From Acinetobacter sp. CFCC 10889 (GTDB lineage Bacteria; Pseudomonadota; Gammaproteobacteria; Pseudomonadales; Moraxellaceae), in NCBI RefSeq assembly GCF_003268395.1, contig NZ_LQXQ01000011.1:33066-97065 (forward strand): a stretch of 64,000 nucleotides of DNA, read 5' to 3'. Shown piece after piece: positions 40,151 to 51,483 of this stretch. Every line of letters starts with the position of its first letter. Within the stretch, counting starts at the first letter, position 1. A program made the position numbers and the translations under genes. A model generated the notes under the pieces. The model did not search any database. It was not told the DNA's origin and saw only the letters and a program-made list of their open reading frames with translations.

Positions 40151-40804
40151 ATGAAAAAAAGAACAATACAGATCCATGTTCAAGCATTGGCTCAATTTAT
40201 CCATTTACCAAAGGCAGATTTTGCAAATTTGCCTGCCTATAATCATTATAAAAAAAATACGATTTATCAGCAGCGTAATCAGTATTTGTCTGCATTTTTA
40301 CAGCATGATATTGCAGATCAAGACATTCTTAGAACCGAATTTGGTAAACCATATTTAGCCCATTTTACAAAAATTGCATTTAACCATTCTCATAGTCAGC
40401 AACATTATGCTTTGGCAATTTCAGAGCAGGTGCAAGATATTGGTGTGGATCTTGAAGATTTAGAGCGTAAAGTACGTTTTGAGGCTTTGGCAAAGCATGC
40501 TTTTCATCCGCAAGAATATCAAACATGGCAAGAATTAGATGCTGATCCAGAGTATTGGTTTAAGGTTTGGACAACTAAAGAGGCTGTGTTAAAAGCATCA
40601 GGTTTGGGAATTCGTTTAAGTTTGAATGAGTTAAATACTTATGTTCATCCACTTGAAAATGGAGGAATATGTTCTCATCCTTTAATTGGTGTGTTTGCTT
40701 ACCAAAATTATCGTTTAGCACATTGTATGTTAACCATTGCATGGCGTTCAGAGCATTCGTGTAAAGGCTTCGCTTTCCCAGATATTCAAATCATTCAGCA
40801 TTAA
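40151..40804 (+). CDS. Sfp-type 4'-phosphopantetheinyl transferase (APE cluster)
   Basis: Activates the two carrier proteins by attaching the phosphopantetheine arm. The Mg2+/CoA motifs are IGVDLEDLERK and WFKVWTTKEAVLKASGLG. Length (217) suits the Sfp/EntD group. ATG 40151 is preferred; a TTG at 40130 in the same frame has no clear ribosome-binding site. It is the last gene of the cluster and makes the pathway self-sufficient. A terminator follows within 30 bp. Confidence 0.9.
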   Translation: MKKRTIQIHVQALAQFIHLPKADFANLPAYNHYKKNTIYQQRNQYLSAFLQHDIADQDILRTEFGKPYLAHFTKIAFNHSHSQQHYALAISEQVQDIGVDLEDLERKVRFEALAKHAFHPQEYQTWQELDADPEYWFKVWTTKEAVLKASGLGIRLSLNELNTYVHPLENGGICSHPLIGVFAYQNYRLAHCMLTIAWRSEHSCKGFAFPDIQIIQH

Positions 40805-40831
40805 CAATTGATGGATTTTTAGATATAAAAA

Positions 40832-40857
40832 AGCTCATCCAAAGATGAGCTATTTTA
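40832..40857. terminator. Bidirectional terminator between the APE cluster and secF
   Basis: AGCTCATC (40832-40839), CAAA loop, GATGAGCT (40844-40851), with A-rich sequence on the left and ATTTT on the right. It sits between convergent genes and can serve both. Confidence 0.8.
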
Positions 40858-40868
40858 AAATGAGGATA

Positions 40869-41852
40869 TTAATGTGGAATTTGTTCTTCATCTTCAAATT
40901 CAGGTTTAACCTGAACAATAAAGTCCTGACGGTTTAGACCACGCCATAAAGCGAATGCTGTACCGATATAAATCGAAGAATATGTACCCACAAATACACC
41001 GATACACATTGCCACAGAGAACCATTTCAAACCATCACCGCCTAAGAACATCATGGCAAGTACCACGAGTAATAGTGTCATAGAGGTGTGAATGGTACGG
41101 CGTAACGTTTCAGTCAATGCGGAGTTAACCACTTCAAGTGGGCTCGCACCACGGATCTTACGGAAATTTTCACGGATACGGTCAGACACAACGATGTTAT
41201 CGTTGAGTGAGAAACCGATTAATGCAAGAATGGCAGCCAACACTGTTAAGTCAAATGGCCATTGCATCATCGCAAAAATCCCGACAGTCACGATCACATC
41301 GTGCAGTAAAGAAAGTACTGCACCCACTGCAAGTTTAAACTCAAAGCGAATTGTGACATAGACCAACATCAGTAACATTGCTAATGCAACAGCACCAGCA
41401 GAGCGGATATACAGTTCATTACCGACTTGCCCGCCGACAGAGTCAACTTTATGAACTTTTGCTGGATTGTCTGGGAGTTGAACTGCTTTGGTTAATGCAT
41501 TATTTAAGTCTTCAACATCAATATCTTGTACAGGCATACGTACAATTAAATCTTTGTTTGTACCTAAAGTTTGCACAACTGCATCTTTAAAGCCAGCTTT
41601 ATCTAATGTACGGATGACTTCCTCAGGTTTTGCTTCACGTTGATAGTTTAATTCAGCAGAAACCCCACCTGTGAAATCTAAACCAAGATTTAGACCTTTG
41701 GTGACAATAAAGAACAAACTTGCAATGGTCAAAATGATGGAAAGGATTGCCGCAGGTTTGGCAATCTTCATAAAGTTTATGATTTTTTCATCATCAGGAC
41801 GACCATACTTTTTGGTTGTAGGCACTTCTGGTTGAGTCACATCAGTCATCAT
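40869..41852 (-). CDS. secF: Protein translocase subunit SecF
   Basis: A six-helix inner-membrane partner of SecD that uses the proton gradient to help pull exported proteins through SecYEG. The conserved GLDFTGGVSAEL follows the first helix. The large first periplasmic domain covers about residues 60-160, and five helices follow at about 165-310. The gene begins ATGATG; AGGAG sits 4-7 bases upstream, so either ATG may be used. It lies 7 bp after secD. Confidence 0.96.
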   Translation of the reverse strand: MMTDVTQPEVPTTKKYGRPDDEKIINFMKIAKPAAILSIILTIASLFFIVTKGLNLGLDFTGGVSAELNYQREAKPEEVIRTLDKAGFKDAVVQTLGTNKDLIVRMPVQDIDVEDLNNALTKAVQLPDNPAKVHKVDSVGGQVGNELYIRSAGAVALAMLLMLVYVTIRFEFKLAVGAVLSLLHDVIVTVGIFAMMQWPFDLTVLAAILALIGFSLNDNIVVSDRIRENFRKIRGASPLEVVNSALTETLRRTIHTSMTLLLVVLAMMFLGGDGLKWFSVAMCIGVFVGTYSSIYIGTAFALWRGLNRQDFIVQVKPEFEDEEQIPH

Positions 41853-41859
41853 AGATCTC

Positions 41860-43758
41860 CTATATGCTCAACTTTTTCAAGTTGCGTTTTTTACCATAAA
41901 TGATTTGTACGATACCACGTGTTACTGTAATCGCAGTAAACATTGAGCAGACGATACCAATCATCAAGGTGACAGCAAAGCCTTTAATCGGACCTGTACC
42001 AATCGCAAACAAGATAAAAGCAACCAAGAATGTGGTTAAGTTCGAGTCAAAAATGGTGTTATATGCTCGATCATAACCTGCCACAATCGCCTGTTTAGGG
42101 GAGGCACCCCAACGCATTTCTTCCCGTATTCGTTCACAGATCAGTACGTTGGCATCGACTGCCATACCAATTGTGATGACGATCCCTGCAATACCCGGTA
42201 GAGTTAGAGAAGCACCGATCCACGACATAATGGTGAGGAGCATAGCAAGGTTAATTACGAGTGCTAAATCAGCAATAATACCAAACACACGGAAGAACAC
42301 GACCATCCAGATTGCTACAAGAATGAAGCCAACTTGGGTAGACAGTACACCTTTATCAATATTTTCTTGCCCAAGACTTGGACCAACCACACGTTCTTCA
42401 ACAAAGTACATTGGTGCAGCGAGTGCACCTGCACGTAACATCAAGGCAAGTTCTGCTGCTTCTTGTGGAGAATCTAAACCTGTAATACGGAACTGTGCGC
42501 CAAGTACAGCTTGAATGGTTGCTGCATTGATCACCACTGATTCTGTATATGGTGTACGTACTTCCGTTTGTACCCCAGTTGTTGGGTCTGTAATAAATTC
42601 AATTTTTTGTTTATTTTCAATAAACAATACCGCCATACGTTTGCCAACAGCATTACGTGTTGCATCTGCCATGAGCTTACCGCCAGCGTTGTCCAAAGTA
42701 ATATTTACTTCTGCACCGCCAGTATCTTGGCTAAATCCACTTGAGGCATTTTGAACACGTTCACCTGTTAAGATACGGTTACGATTCAAAAGTAATTGTT
42801 TACCACTTTCTAAAGACTCGTAAGCAAATAATTCTGTGCCTGGCGGAATAGGTTGACCATTCGATTGACCATTTGGAATGACATATTGATCATTTAAATC
42901 AGACACTAAACGAAATTCTAAGTTTGCTGTACGACCCAGTACACGTTTTGCCTCAGCAGTATCTTGAACACCTGGTAACTCAACCACGATACGATTACTA
43001 CCTTGACTTTGTACCAAGGCTTCAGCTACACCTAACTCATTAATACGGTTACGTAAAGTTGTTAAGTTCTGATCTAAAGCATAAGACTGAATCTCTTGCT
43101 TAGTCGTATCATTATAAGTGAGTTTTAAGGTAGAACCTGTTTCTGTTGCAAGAGCTTGTTGGGTGTACTTATTACCATTACTACGTAGAAAATCCATTGC
43201 AGCAGCACGATCATCATTATTTGCAAATAGCAAAGTAATCGTGTTGTTATTCAACGATAAACTATTGAATTTAATTTTTTGTTCACGCAAGTCACGACGC
43301 AAATCAGTTGCAGATGTTTCCATACGTTGTGCAATTGCTTTGTCCATATCTACTTCAAGTAAGAAATGAACACCACCACGCAAGTCAAGCCCCAGTTTCA
43401 TTGGTTTTGCACCAATTTTCTGTAGCCATTCTGGTGTGGTTGGCGCAAGGTTCAGCGCAACAACATATTCGTCACCTAAATTTTTACGCAAAGCTTCTTG
43501 GGCTTTGAGCTGGGCATCAGATGAACTCACACGCAACAATGCGGCATTGTTGGTAAAGGTATTGTCATGAGTGGCAATATTGTCACTCTTTAATATTTGC
43601 TCTGCTTTTTGTATGACAGATTGATCAATCTGCGTACCAGCCTTGGCACCAGAGATCTGAACAGCAGGTTCATCAGGATACAAACTTGGCAGGGCATATA
43701 ATGTACTGATCACAAGGACAACAAGGATCAGTAAATATTTCCATGCAGGGTAACGCAT
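41860..43758 (-). CDS. secD: Protein translocase subunit SecD
   Basis: The large SecDF subunit, 632 residues. An N-terminal helix (YLLILVVLVISTLYAL) and the motif GLDLRGGVHFLLEV are followed by the P1 head domain in the periplasm. The C-terminal helix bundle has the family motif PLTLPGIAGIV, seen here as LTLPGIAGIVITIGMAVDA. It is the middle gene of yajC-secD-secF. Confidence 0.97.
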   Translation of the reverse strand: MRYPAWKYLLILVVLVISTLYALPSLYPDEPAVQISGAKAGTQIDQSVIQKAEQILKSDNIATHDNTFTNNAALLRVSSSDAQLKAQEALRKNLGDEYVVALNLAPTTPEWLQKIGAKPMKLGLDLRGGVHFLLEVDMDKAIAQRMETSATDLRRDLREQKIKFNSLSLNNNTITLLFANNDDRAAAMDFLRSNGNKYTQQALATETGSTLKLTYNDTTKQEIQSYALDQNLTTLRNRINELGVAEALVQSQGSNRIVVELPGVQDTAEAKRVLGRTANLEFRLVSDLNDQYVIPNGQSNGQPIPPGTELFAYESLESGKQLLLNRNRILTGERVQNASSGFSQDTGGAEVNITLDNAGGKLMADATRNAVGKRMAVLFIENKQKIEFITDPTTGVQTEVRTPYTESVVINAATIQAVLGAQFRITGLDSPQEAAELALMLRAGALAAPMYFVEERVVGPSLGQENIDKGVLSTQVGFILVAIWMVVFFRVFGIIADLALVINLAMLLTIMSWIGASLTLPGIAGIVITIGMAVDANVLICERIREEMRWGASPKQAIVAGYDRAYNTIFDSNLTTFLVAFILFAIGTGPIKGFAVTLMIGIVCSMFTAITVTRGIVQIIYGKKRNLKKLSI

Positions 43759-43811
43759 TCGCTTTCTTCTTAAAATTAAAAAGTCGTGCGAGGTGCACGA
43801 CTACTTTTTGA

Positions 43812-44141
43812 TTAAAGGTTATTTAATGTGCCTTCAGGAAGTACTGAAATAACACTTGCACGTTGTATTTTTACTTCATTACCACGATTAAGTTCAATTA
43901 CTGCAAAGTCACCGTCAATTTTTGTCACACGACCCATTAAGCCACCTGCAAAAACCACTTCACTACCGACACCTAAGCTTTCAATCAGTGCACGATGTTC
44001 TTTCGCACGTTTTGCTTGAGGACGCCAAATGAGGAAATAGAAAATTGCAACAAACACAGCAATCATCAATAAATTAGCCATCATGCTTGGACCTTGTGCA
44101 GGTGCATCAGCTGCATGAGCAGCAGAAATAAATAAACTCAT
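43812..44141 (-). CDS. yajC: Preprotein translocase auxiliary subunit YajC
   Basis: A single-helix inner-membrane protein of the SecDF-YajC complex. The helix is LLMIAVFVAIFYFLIWRPQ, followed by the family motif QAKRAKEHRALIESLGVGSEV. Length 109. It is first of yajC-secD-secF and follows tgt after 126 bp. Confidence 0.95.
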   Translation of the reverse strand: MSLFISAAHAADAPAQGPSMMANLLMIAVFVAIFYFLIWRPQAKRAKEHRALIESLGVGSEVVFAGGLMGRVTKIDGDFAVIELNRGNEVKIQRASVISVLPEGTLNNL

Positions 44142-44267
44142 TTTAGTTTCCTAAAGTTAAATAACGGGTGTCAAAAACATGACATTTAAATTGACTTGTT
44201 CTGCAATTTACATGGTCTTGTGGCTCAGCGCAAATCCTGATGAATGAAAAGTACACCATCTTTAGGA

Positions 44268-45782
<1,515 letters not shown>

Positions 45783-46475
45783 ATGGGGAAAATGATGGAT
45801 TTCTTATCTCAACAGTTGCTTTATTTAACAAAAAATAAATTTTCTAAATATTTCAGTGTAGTAATAACTTTATTAATAGCTCCAATTCAGGGTTTTGCAG
45901 AAACTGATCAGCAACTTATGGCTGCTGGGCAATGGCGTGATCCTGTTACTAAATTAATTTGGATGCGCTGTTCGATTGGACAATCATGGTCAGGTTCTAC
46001 ATGTACAGGTGATCCACTTATATTTCATGATTCTGAAGATGCTCAAAATGCGATCAAAAAACTCAATACTGCAGGTGGCTTTGCGGATAAAACCAATTGG
46101 CGTTTACCTCAAATTAAAGAATTGGTCACTATTCGTAAATGTAGTCATGGTTGGAGAAAAATAGGAGATATTAATTTACCAGAACGAGAGCGACGAAATT
46201 TTGGTGAAGATCATGAACTAGAAATGAAAAAAATACCAAAAGGAGGGGAGGTACCAACAAATTGTATGGATCATTCAACTGCGCCAACCTTAGATACGCA
46301 TATTTTTCCTAATACGCCAGCTAATGGCAAATATTGGTCCAGTTCTTTTTCATGGCAACCAATTGGTTATCAATATAAAGCATGGCATGTAGACTTTAGC
46401 TTTGGTTTTGTTGCACGTACAATTAATTATACGGATTATCAAGGTCTTGCTCGAGCAGTACGCAATGATCAATAA
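45783..46475 (+). CDS. DUF1566 (Lcl C-terminal domain) exported protein
   Basis: A 230-residue protein with an N-terminal hydrophobic segment (YFSVVITLLIAPIQGFAET, a late signal peptide) and a DUF1566-type body. The repeating pattern WRDPVTKLIWMRC, NWRLPQIKELVTI and YWSSSFSW is typical of this family, which is related to C-type-lectin-like folds. Three start codons (45783, 45792, 45795) are possible; the signal segment is complete from any of them. It has no functional neighbour and sits in the pocket between tgt and a decayed integrase, so it may be cargo of an old insertion. Confidence 0.75.
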   Translation: MGKMMDFLSQQLLYLTKNKFSKYFSVVITLLIAPIQGFAETDQQLMAAGQWRDPVTKLIWMRCSIGQSWSGSTCTGDPLIFHDSEDAQNAIKKLNTAGGFADKTNWRLPQIKELVTIRKCSHGWRKIGDINLPERERRNFGEDHELEMKKIPKGGEVPTNCMDHSTAPTLDTHIFPNTPANGKYWSSSFSWQPIGYQYKAWHVDFSFGFVARTINYTDYQGLARAVRNDQ

Positions 46476-46723
46476 ACTAAAAACTTCAAAAGCTTAATTA
46501 ATCCAAATTGCGGAAATACATAAAGCGTAGATTCAACACCGAAGTACAACACTTTGGGGTGTAGTTGAGAAATGAGTTTGGAGTCTAAAAAGATTTCACG
46601 CTCCATTTCTTGCGCCCAATGCTGAATCTCAATCTTGGTTTTCTTAACCTTGCTTTTTCGTTGACCGTAGGCTTCCAGATCTCCACGCCAACTACCATTT
46701 TTATTTTTATAAATGGATAAACT
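46469..46723 (-). pseudogene. Remnant of a tyrosine-type phage integrase (N-terminal domain)
   Basis: A reverse-strand frame of 84 codons has no usable start codon upstream of its homologous part (a TAA lies just before SLSIYKNKNGSW). The sequence SIYKNKNGSWRGDLEAYG, followed by KTKIEIQHWAQEMEREI, has the pattern of the arm-binding N-terminal domain of tyrosine recombinases (beta strands, then a TK-x-EA-x-W-type helix). After about residue 48 the likeness stops; the core and catalytic domains are missing. The remnant lies about 190 bp beyond the 3' end of tRNA-Leu, the usual place for an integrase at a tRNA attachment site. Family assignment is by pattern only. Confidence 0.55.
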
Positions 46724-46855
46724 TTATAAAGCTATCAATCCCAATAACTTAGATCTACAAAACACACATAAAAAAAGTGTGTAAAAAATGTGTAAATGCA
46801 TACCCTAAATTACTCTTAAATATCTCAAAAAAAACCAAACCCCAGACATGAAAAA

Positions 46856-46889
46856 ACCCCGAAGCCTTTATGTAGCAAGGCTTCGGGGT
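46856..46889 (-). terminator. Terminator of the tRNA-Leu transcript
   Basis: ACCCCGAAGCC (46856-46866) and GGCTTCGGGGT (46879-46889) form a perfect 11-bp GC-rich stem with a run of Ts on the reverse strand. It sits 28 bp beyond the tRNA 3' end. Confidence 0.85.
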
Positions 46890-46916
46890 CTTTAGAATTT
46901 GTTCAACCTAAGTTGA

Positions 46917-47004
46917 TGGTCCCGAGGGTCGGACTCGAACCGACACGTCATCGCTGACAGTGGATTTTGAGTCCACCGCGTCTACCAATTTCACCACCTC
47001 GGGA
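46917..47004 (-). tRNA. tRNA-Leu, anticodon CAA
   Basis: An 88-nt class II tRNA with encoded CCA. The acceptor stem TCCCGAG/CTCGGGA, the D-loop GAAATTGGTAGACGC, the anticodon stem GTGGA/TCCAC around loop CTCAAAA (anticodon CAA, reads UUG), a long variable arm and the T-arm GTCGGTTCGAGTCCGAC can all be placed. Leucine identity fits the long variable arm and A at the discriminator position. It lies between queA (divergent) and the integrase remnant. Confidence 0.93.
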
Positions 47005-47176
47005 GAGGTTGTGTGGCTATAATAGCGTTTTTCAGATCATTGTCAATCAAGATATTTCACATTTGTTTATTTTTAATTCAGATGTGATTTTTTTGGACTA
47101 AAAAGCAGCAATTTCTGCGATAAAGTATAAAAAAGACTATACTACACCGAGTTTTATTTCCTAAATTTTTTGTTTT

Positions 47177-48214
47177 ATGCAACTTTCTGATTTTAATTTT
47201 GATCTTCCCGATGAGCTGATTGCTCGTTATCCACTTGAAACTCGTAGTGCATCACGTCTCTTACATTTAACTGCGGATGGCTCATACCAAGATCATCATT
47301 TCACGGACATTTTAGATCTGTTCGATGAAGGTGACTTAATGGTGTTAAATGACACCAAGGTGATGAAAGCACGCTTGAAAGGCAAACGTGCAACAGGTGG
47401 CGCAGTTGAAGTTTTAGTTGAACGTATTTTCGATCAAACTATTGCACATTGTCATATTAAAGCCAGTAACTCGCCGAAAGCAGGTGCTGAATTATTCATT
47501 GGTCCCGATGAAGTAAAAGTCACGGTCACAGGTCGTCATGAAAATCTATTTGTAGTTGAGTTTTCCCAGCCGATCTTGCAAGTGCTAGATGCTTATGGTC
47601 AGTTACCGATTCCACCTTATTTTAATCGTGAAGCCGAAGCGATTGACACTGAACGTTATCAAACCGTTTTTAATGATCCAACCAAGTTGGCATCTGTTGC
47701 AGCACCAACAGCGAGTTTGCATTTCGATGAAGACCTTTTGGCAAAACTTGCACAAAAAGGAGTCAATAAAACCTTTGTGACTTTACATGTGGGGGCGGGG
47801 ACTTTCTTGCCTGTACGTACAACTGATATTGAAAATCACATCATGCACAGTGAATGGTGTGAAGTATCGGAAGAAGCGGCAAAACTGATTCAGGAAACGC
47901 AAGCTCGTGGCAATAAAGTGATTGCCATAGGTACAACAGCAACCCGTGCGGTTGAAAGTGCTGCTCAAGCTTGTGGTGGTAAAATTGGTGCATGGACGGG
48001 TGATACACAGATTTTTATTTATCCAGGTTATCAGTTCTGTGTCGTGGATCGTTTGATTACCAATTTTCATTTACCTGAATCAACTTTATTAATGTTGGTT
48101 TCAGCATTGTCAAATAAGGAAAATATTCTTAAAGCTTACCAACATGCTGTTACGAATAAGTACCGTTTCTTTAGTTATGGTGATGCGATGTTGATTGAAA
48201 AGACTATAGTTTAA
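47177..48214 (+). CDS. queA: tRNA preQ1(34) S-adenosylmethionine ribosyltransferase-isomerase
   Basis: Makes epoxyqueuosine at position 34 after Tgt has inserted preQ1. The start [19 protein letters not shown], the segment [13 protein letters not shown] (here LMVLNDTKV), and the terminal [10 protein letters not shown] are diagnostic. Length 345 is normal. In many relatives queA and tgt are one operon; here they are divergent and separated by the accessory pocket and tRNA-Leu. Confidence 0.96.
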   Translation: MQLSDFNFDLPDELIARYPLETRSASRLLHLTADGSYQDHHFTDILDLFDEGDLMVLNDTKVMKARLKGKRATGGAVEVLVERIFDQTIAHCHIKASNSPKAGAELFIGPDEVKVTVTGRHENLFVVEFSQPILQVLDAYGQLPIPPYFNREAEAIDTERYQTVFNDPTKLASVAAPTASLHFDEDLLAKLAQKGVNKTFVTLHVGAGTFLPVRTTDIENHIMHSEWCEVSEEAAKLIQETQARGNKVIAIGTTATRAVESAAQACGGKIGAWTGDTQIFIYPGYQFCVVDRLITNFHLPESTLLMLVSALSNKENILKAYQHAVTNKYRFFSYGDAMLIEKTIV

Positions 48215-48238
48215 GTAAGTTTTGGATTTACACATAAA

Positions 48239-48262
48239 AAAACGATGCATGAGCATCGTTTT
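48239..48262. terminator. Bidirectional terminator between queA and icd
   Basis: AAAACGATGC (48239-48248), ATGA loop, GCATCGTTTT (48253-48262) with A and T tracts on both sides; it serves the convergent pair. Confidence 0.85.
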
Positions 48263-48294
48263 TTATTACACTGAAAAATCAGTGATGACTTTAA

Positions 48295-50529
48295 TTATTG
48301 AGCTGCTTCAAGTGCTGCATTTAAAGTTGCACTTGGACGCATTACTGCATCAACTTTTGCAGTATCAACAGCATAGTAACCACCGATATCTACAGCATTA
48401 CCTTGAACAGCTGAAAGTTCTGCAAGAATCTTATCTTCGTTTTCGTCTAATGCTTTCGCAAGTGGCGCAAACTTCGCTTTAAGATCAGCGTCTTCATCTT
48501 GTGCAGCAAGCGCATCAGCCCAATATTTTGCAAGATAATAATGACTGCCACGGTTATCCAACTCACCTGTACGGCGTGATGGTGACTTATCATTATCAAG
48601 TAATAAATCTGTCGCTTGGTCTAAAGTTTTCGCAAGAAGTTTTGCTTTTGCATTATCTTCTTTGATGCCCATTTCTTCCAAAGAAGCAGCAAGCGCCAAG
48701 AACTCACCTAAAGAATCCCAACGTAAGTGGTTTTCTTCAACAAGTTGCTGTACGTGTTTAGGCGCAGAACCACCAGCACCAGTTTCGTACATACCACCGC
48801 CCGCCATTAACGGAACGATAGACAACATTTTCGCAGAAGTACCTAATTCCATGATTGGGAACAAGTCTGTTAAATAGTCACGTAAAATGTTACCCGTTAC
48901 AGAAATGGTATCCAAGCCACGCGCTACACGTTCAAGTGTATAACGCATTGCACGTACTTGAGACATGATTTGAATGTCTAAACCAGCAGTGTCATGCTCT
49001 TTCAAGTATTTTTGTACTTTCTTGATCAATTCATTTTCGTGTGGACGGTACGGGTCAAGCCAGAAGATTGCTGGCATGCCAGAGTTACGTGCACGCGTTA
49101 CAGCAAGTTTCACCCAGTCGCGGATCGGTGCGTCTTTCACCTGACACATACGCCAGATATCGCCTTCTTCCACGTTTTGTGACATTAACACTTCACCAGT
49201 TTCTAAGTCAGTGATGTTCGCAACACCCGCAGCAGAAACTTCGAAAGTTTTGTCATGTGAACCGTATTCTTCAGCTTTTTGCGCCATCAAACCAACGTTA
49301 GGTACAGTACCCATGGTACGTGGATCGAAGTTACCATTCCATTTACAGAAATTGATCATTTCTTGGTAAATACGTGCGAATGTAGACTCAGGCATCACTG
49401 CTTTACAGTCGTAAGGTTTGCCGTCAGCACCCCACATTTTACCACCACCACGGATCATTGCTGGCATAGAAGCATCTACAATCACGTCGTTTGGTGAATG
49501 GAAGTTAGTGATACCTTTAGCAGAGTCAACCATCGCTAATGCAGGACGGTGTTCTTGGCAAGCGTGTAAATCTTCGATGATTTCTTCACGTAAAGACGTC
49601 GGTAAAGTTGCGATCTTTTCATAAAGACCTGCCATACCATTGTTTACGTTAATGCCGAGTTCGTCGAACAATTTACCATGTTTTTCAAAAGCTTCTTTGT
49701 AGTAAATTTTCACACAGTGACCAAATACGATCGGGTGTGAAACTTTCATCATCGTTGCTTTAACGTGTAAAGAGAACAAAATGCCCGCTTCTTTACAATC
49801 ATCTAATTCTTTTTCATAGAAGTCGCAAAGTGCTTTTTTGCTCATGAACATTGAATCAATCACTTCGCCATCTTGAAGCGCAACTTTTGGCTTAAGTACG
49901 ATGGTTTCGCCAGCAGTTGTGATCAATTCCATTTTCACGTTACGCGCACGATCAAGTGTCATTGATTTTTCGCCATGGTAGAAGTCACCTTCGTCCATGT
50001 GTGAAACGTGAGTTTGTGACCACTGTTTCCATTCACCCATAGAGTGTGGGTGTTTTTTTGCATAGTTTTTAACAGCAGCAGGTGCACGACGGTCAGAGTT
50101 ACCTTCACGTAATACAGGGTTTACAGCAGAGCCTAAGCATTTGCCATAACGTGCTTTAATTTCTTTCTCTTCATCAGTGGTTGGATTTTCTGGATAATCA
50201 GGAATCGCATAACCTTTCGATTGAAGTTCTTTGATACATGCTGTTAATTGCGCAACAGATGCACTGATATTTGGAAGTTTAATGATATTTGTATCAGGAT
50301 CTTGAGTAAGACGACCTAATTCTGCAAGGTTATTATTAACCTTTTGCTCATCGTTTAGATAGTCTGTAAATTCTGCAAGCACACGTGCAGCAACAGAGAT
50401 GTCGGTTTTAACGATCTCTACGCCAGCGGGCTTAGTAAAGGTCTCAATGATCGGCAGCAGTGAATAAGTCGCCAATAACGGCGCCTCATCGGTCAGTGTG
50501 TAAATGATAGTTGACTTTCCACCAGCCAT
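48295..50529 (-). CDS. icd: NADP-dependent isocitrate dehydrogenase, monomeric type
   Basis: A TCA-cycle enzyme converting isocitrate to 2-oxoglutarate with NADPH formation. The 744-residue length and segments such as [21 protein letters not shown] at the start (shortened: [11 protein letters not shown]), NSDRRAP and [17 protein letters not shown] identify the large monomeric class, unrelated in length to the homodimeric E. coli enzyme (about 416 residues). Some Acinetobacter carry both forms. The upstream leader is long and contains a terminator-like hairpin. Confidence 0.96.
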   Translation of the reverse strand: MAGGKSTIIYTLTDEAPLLATYSLLPIIETFTKPAGVEIVKTDISVAARVLAEFTDYLNDEQKVNNNLAELGRLTQDPDTNIIKLPNISASVAQLTACIKELQSKGYAIPDYPENPTTDEEKEIKARYGKCLGSAVNPVLREGNSDRRAPAAVKNYAKKHPHSMGEWKQWSQTHVSHMDEGDFYHGEKSMTLDRARNVKMELITTAGETIVLKPKVALQDGEVIDSMFMSKKALCDFYEKELDDCKEAGILFSLHVKATMMKVSHPIVFGHCVKIYYKEAFEKHGKLFDELGINVNNGMAGLYEKIATLPTSLREEIIEDLHACQEHRPALAMVDSAKGITNFHSPNDVIVDASMPAMIRGGGKMWGADGKPYDCKAVMPESTFARIYQEMINFCKWNGNFDPRTMGTVPNVGLMAQKAEEYGSHDKTFEVSAAGVANITDLETGEVLMSQNVEEGDIWRMCQVKDAPIRDWVKLAVTRARNSGMPAIFWLDPYRPHENELIKKVQKYLKEHDTAGLDIQIMSQVRAMRYTLERVARGLDTISVTGNILRDYLTDLFPIMELGTSAKMLSIVPLMAGGGMYETGAGGSAPKHVQQLVEENHLRWDSLGEFLALAASLEEMGIKEDNAKAKLLAKTLDQATDLLLDNDKSPSRRTGELDNRGSHYYLAKYWADALAAQDEDADLKAKFAPLAKALDENEDKILAELSAVQGNAVDIGGYYAVDTAKVDAVMRPSATLNAALEAAQ

Positions 50530-51483
50530 ATATAGCCCCTTGCTTTGGATTATGTTTTTGAGGACTAAACTTGTGGTTCAGTCCCTACGAACCGATTTGC
50601 TTAAATAAAAACATTGAAAGTATCAATGTTCATTGCATTACAGTCAATGTAAGATCTAGTGATAACGACATTTCGCTAGGAAATGATGCTAGGTTTGCAT
50701 GACTGCTTCATGACGAGATCTGTCATATCCGTTGTAAATCTGAAAATACCTTCAGTTTCCATATCTATGCGACAAAACACATAACAATTTATGCAGGATG
50801 AATTTGGGTTTGAATGTGAGTGAATTGTAACAGCGTAGTATTTCTTATTTTTATATTACGACAATCACTTGCACATTTAACACCAAGTGTGTTCTGACTG
50901 AAGAATACACAACCTGTCAATATTTGCAAATCTATAACTTGGCGACATGATAACAGAATTTGTTTACACATGCTGAATTAAGCTTGCAGTAATGCTGTCC
51001 AATCATCGGACAAAATAGAGAAAAAATGCATGTAGGATCATCCATTCTTAAAAAAGGGCAAATAACATATCAGGTATCATTGTGATTAGAATTAAATATA
51101 TTGATAAAAAGTGGGTTGATTTTTTAAATAGGTATTTGATATTTTTTTGTAATACATATTTATGATTCATCTTTTATAAAAATATTTTTCACATCTTTAT
51201 TTTTTGGGTTTCAAGGATGATATTTTAAAAACATACATAAATGTAAGTAAATATACGGCATTTAAATAAAATACAGAGTTTAGCCTTATATATCCTGCTA
51301 TTTAGGGCTGATTTTATGTCTATTGGCTTAAAAAACGATGATTTTGAATAATGATTCAAATTTGGAAATGTTATAGATAAATGGCTATATTATTCTATAA
51401 ATATTGTTGATATATTAAAACTGTGACATCTTGTAAATAAATATTGATCATACATTCTTTTTATTCATCCTCATGAGGCAACC
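50530..51483. promoter_or_regulatory. 954-bp divergent intergenic region of icd and the histidine kinase
   Basis: No credible protein gene is visible; a 60-codon reverse ORF at 50789-50971 looks random. The icd-proximal part has a perfect hairpin with a reverse-strand T run at 50605-50630. The half next to the kinase gene (51040-51440) is extremely AT-rich. Promoters for both divergent genes must lie here. A small RNA on the reverse strand is possible but not shown. Confidence 0.4.
50605..50630 (-). terminator. Terminator-like hairpin in the icd leader
   Basis: AACATTGA (50610-50617) pairs perfectly with TCAATGTT (50623-50630) around a 5-nt loop. On the reverse strand it is followed by TTTATTT. 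It lies about 80 bp before the icd start and reads in the icd direction, so it would be an attenuator or the end of a short upstream transcript. Confidence 0.4.

Noticed and set aside
50789..50971. 60-codon reverse ORF in the icd upstream region
   Set aside because: Composition and sequence look random and there is no ribosome-binding site or recognisable family.
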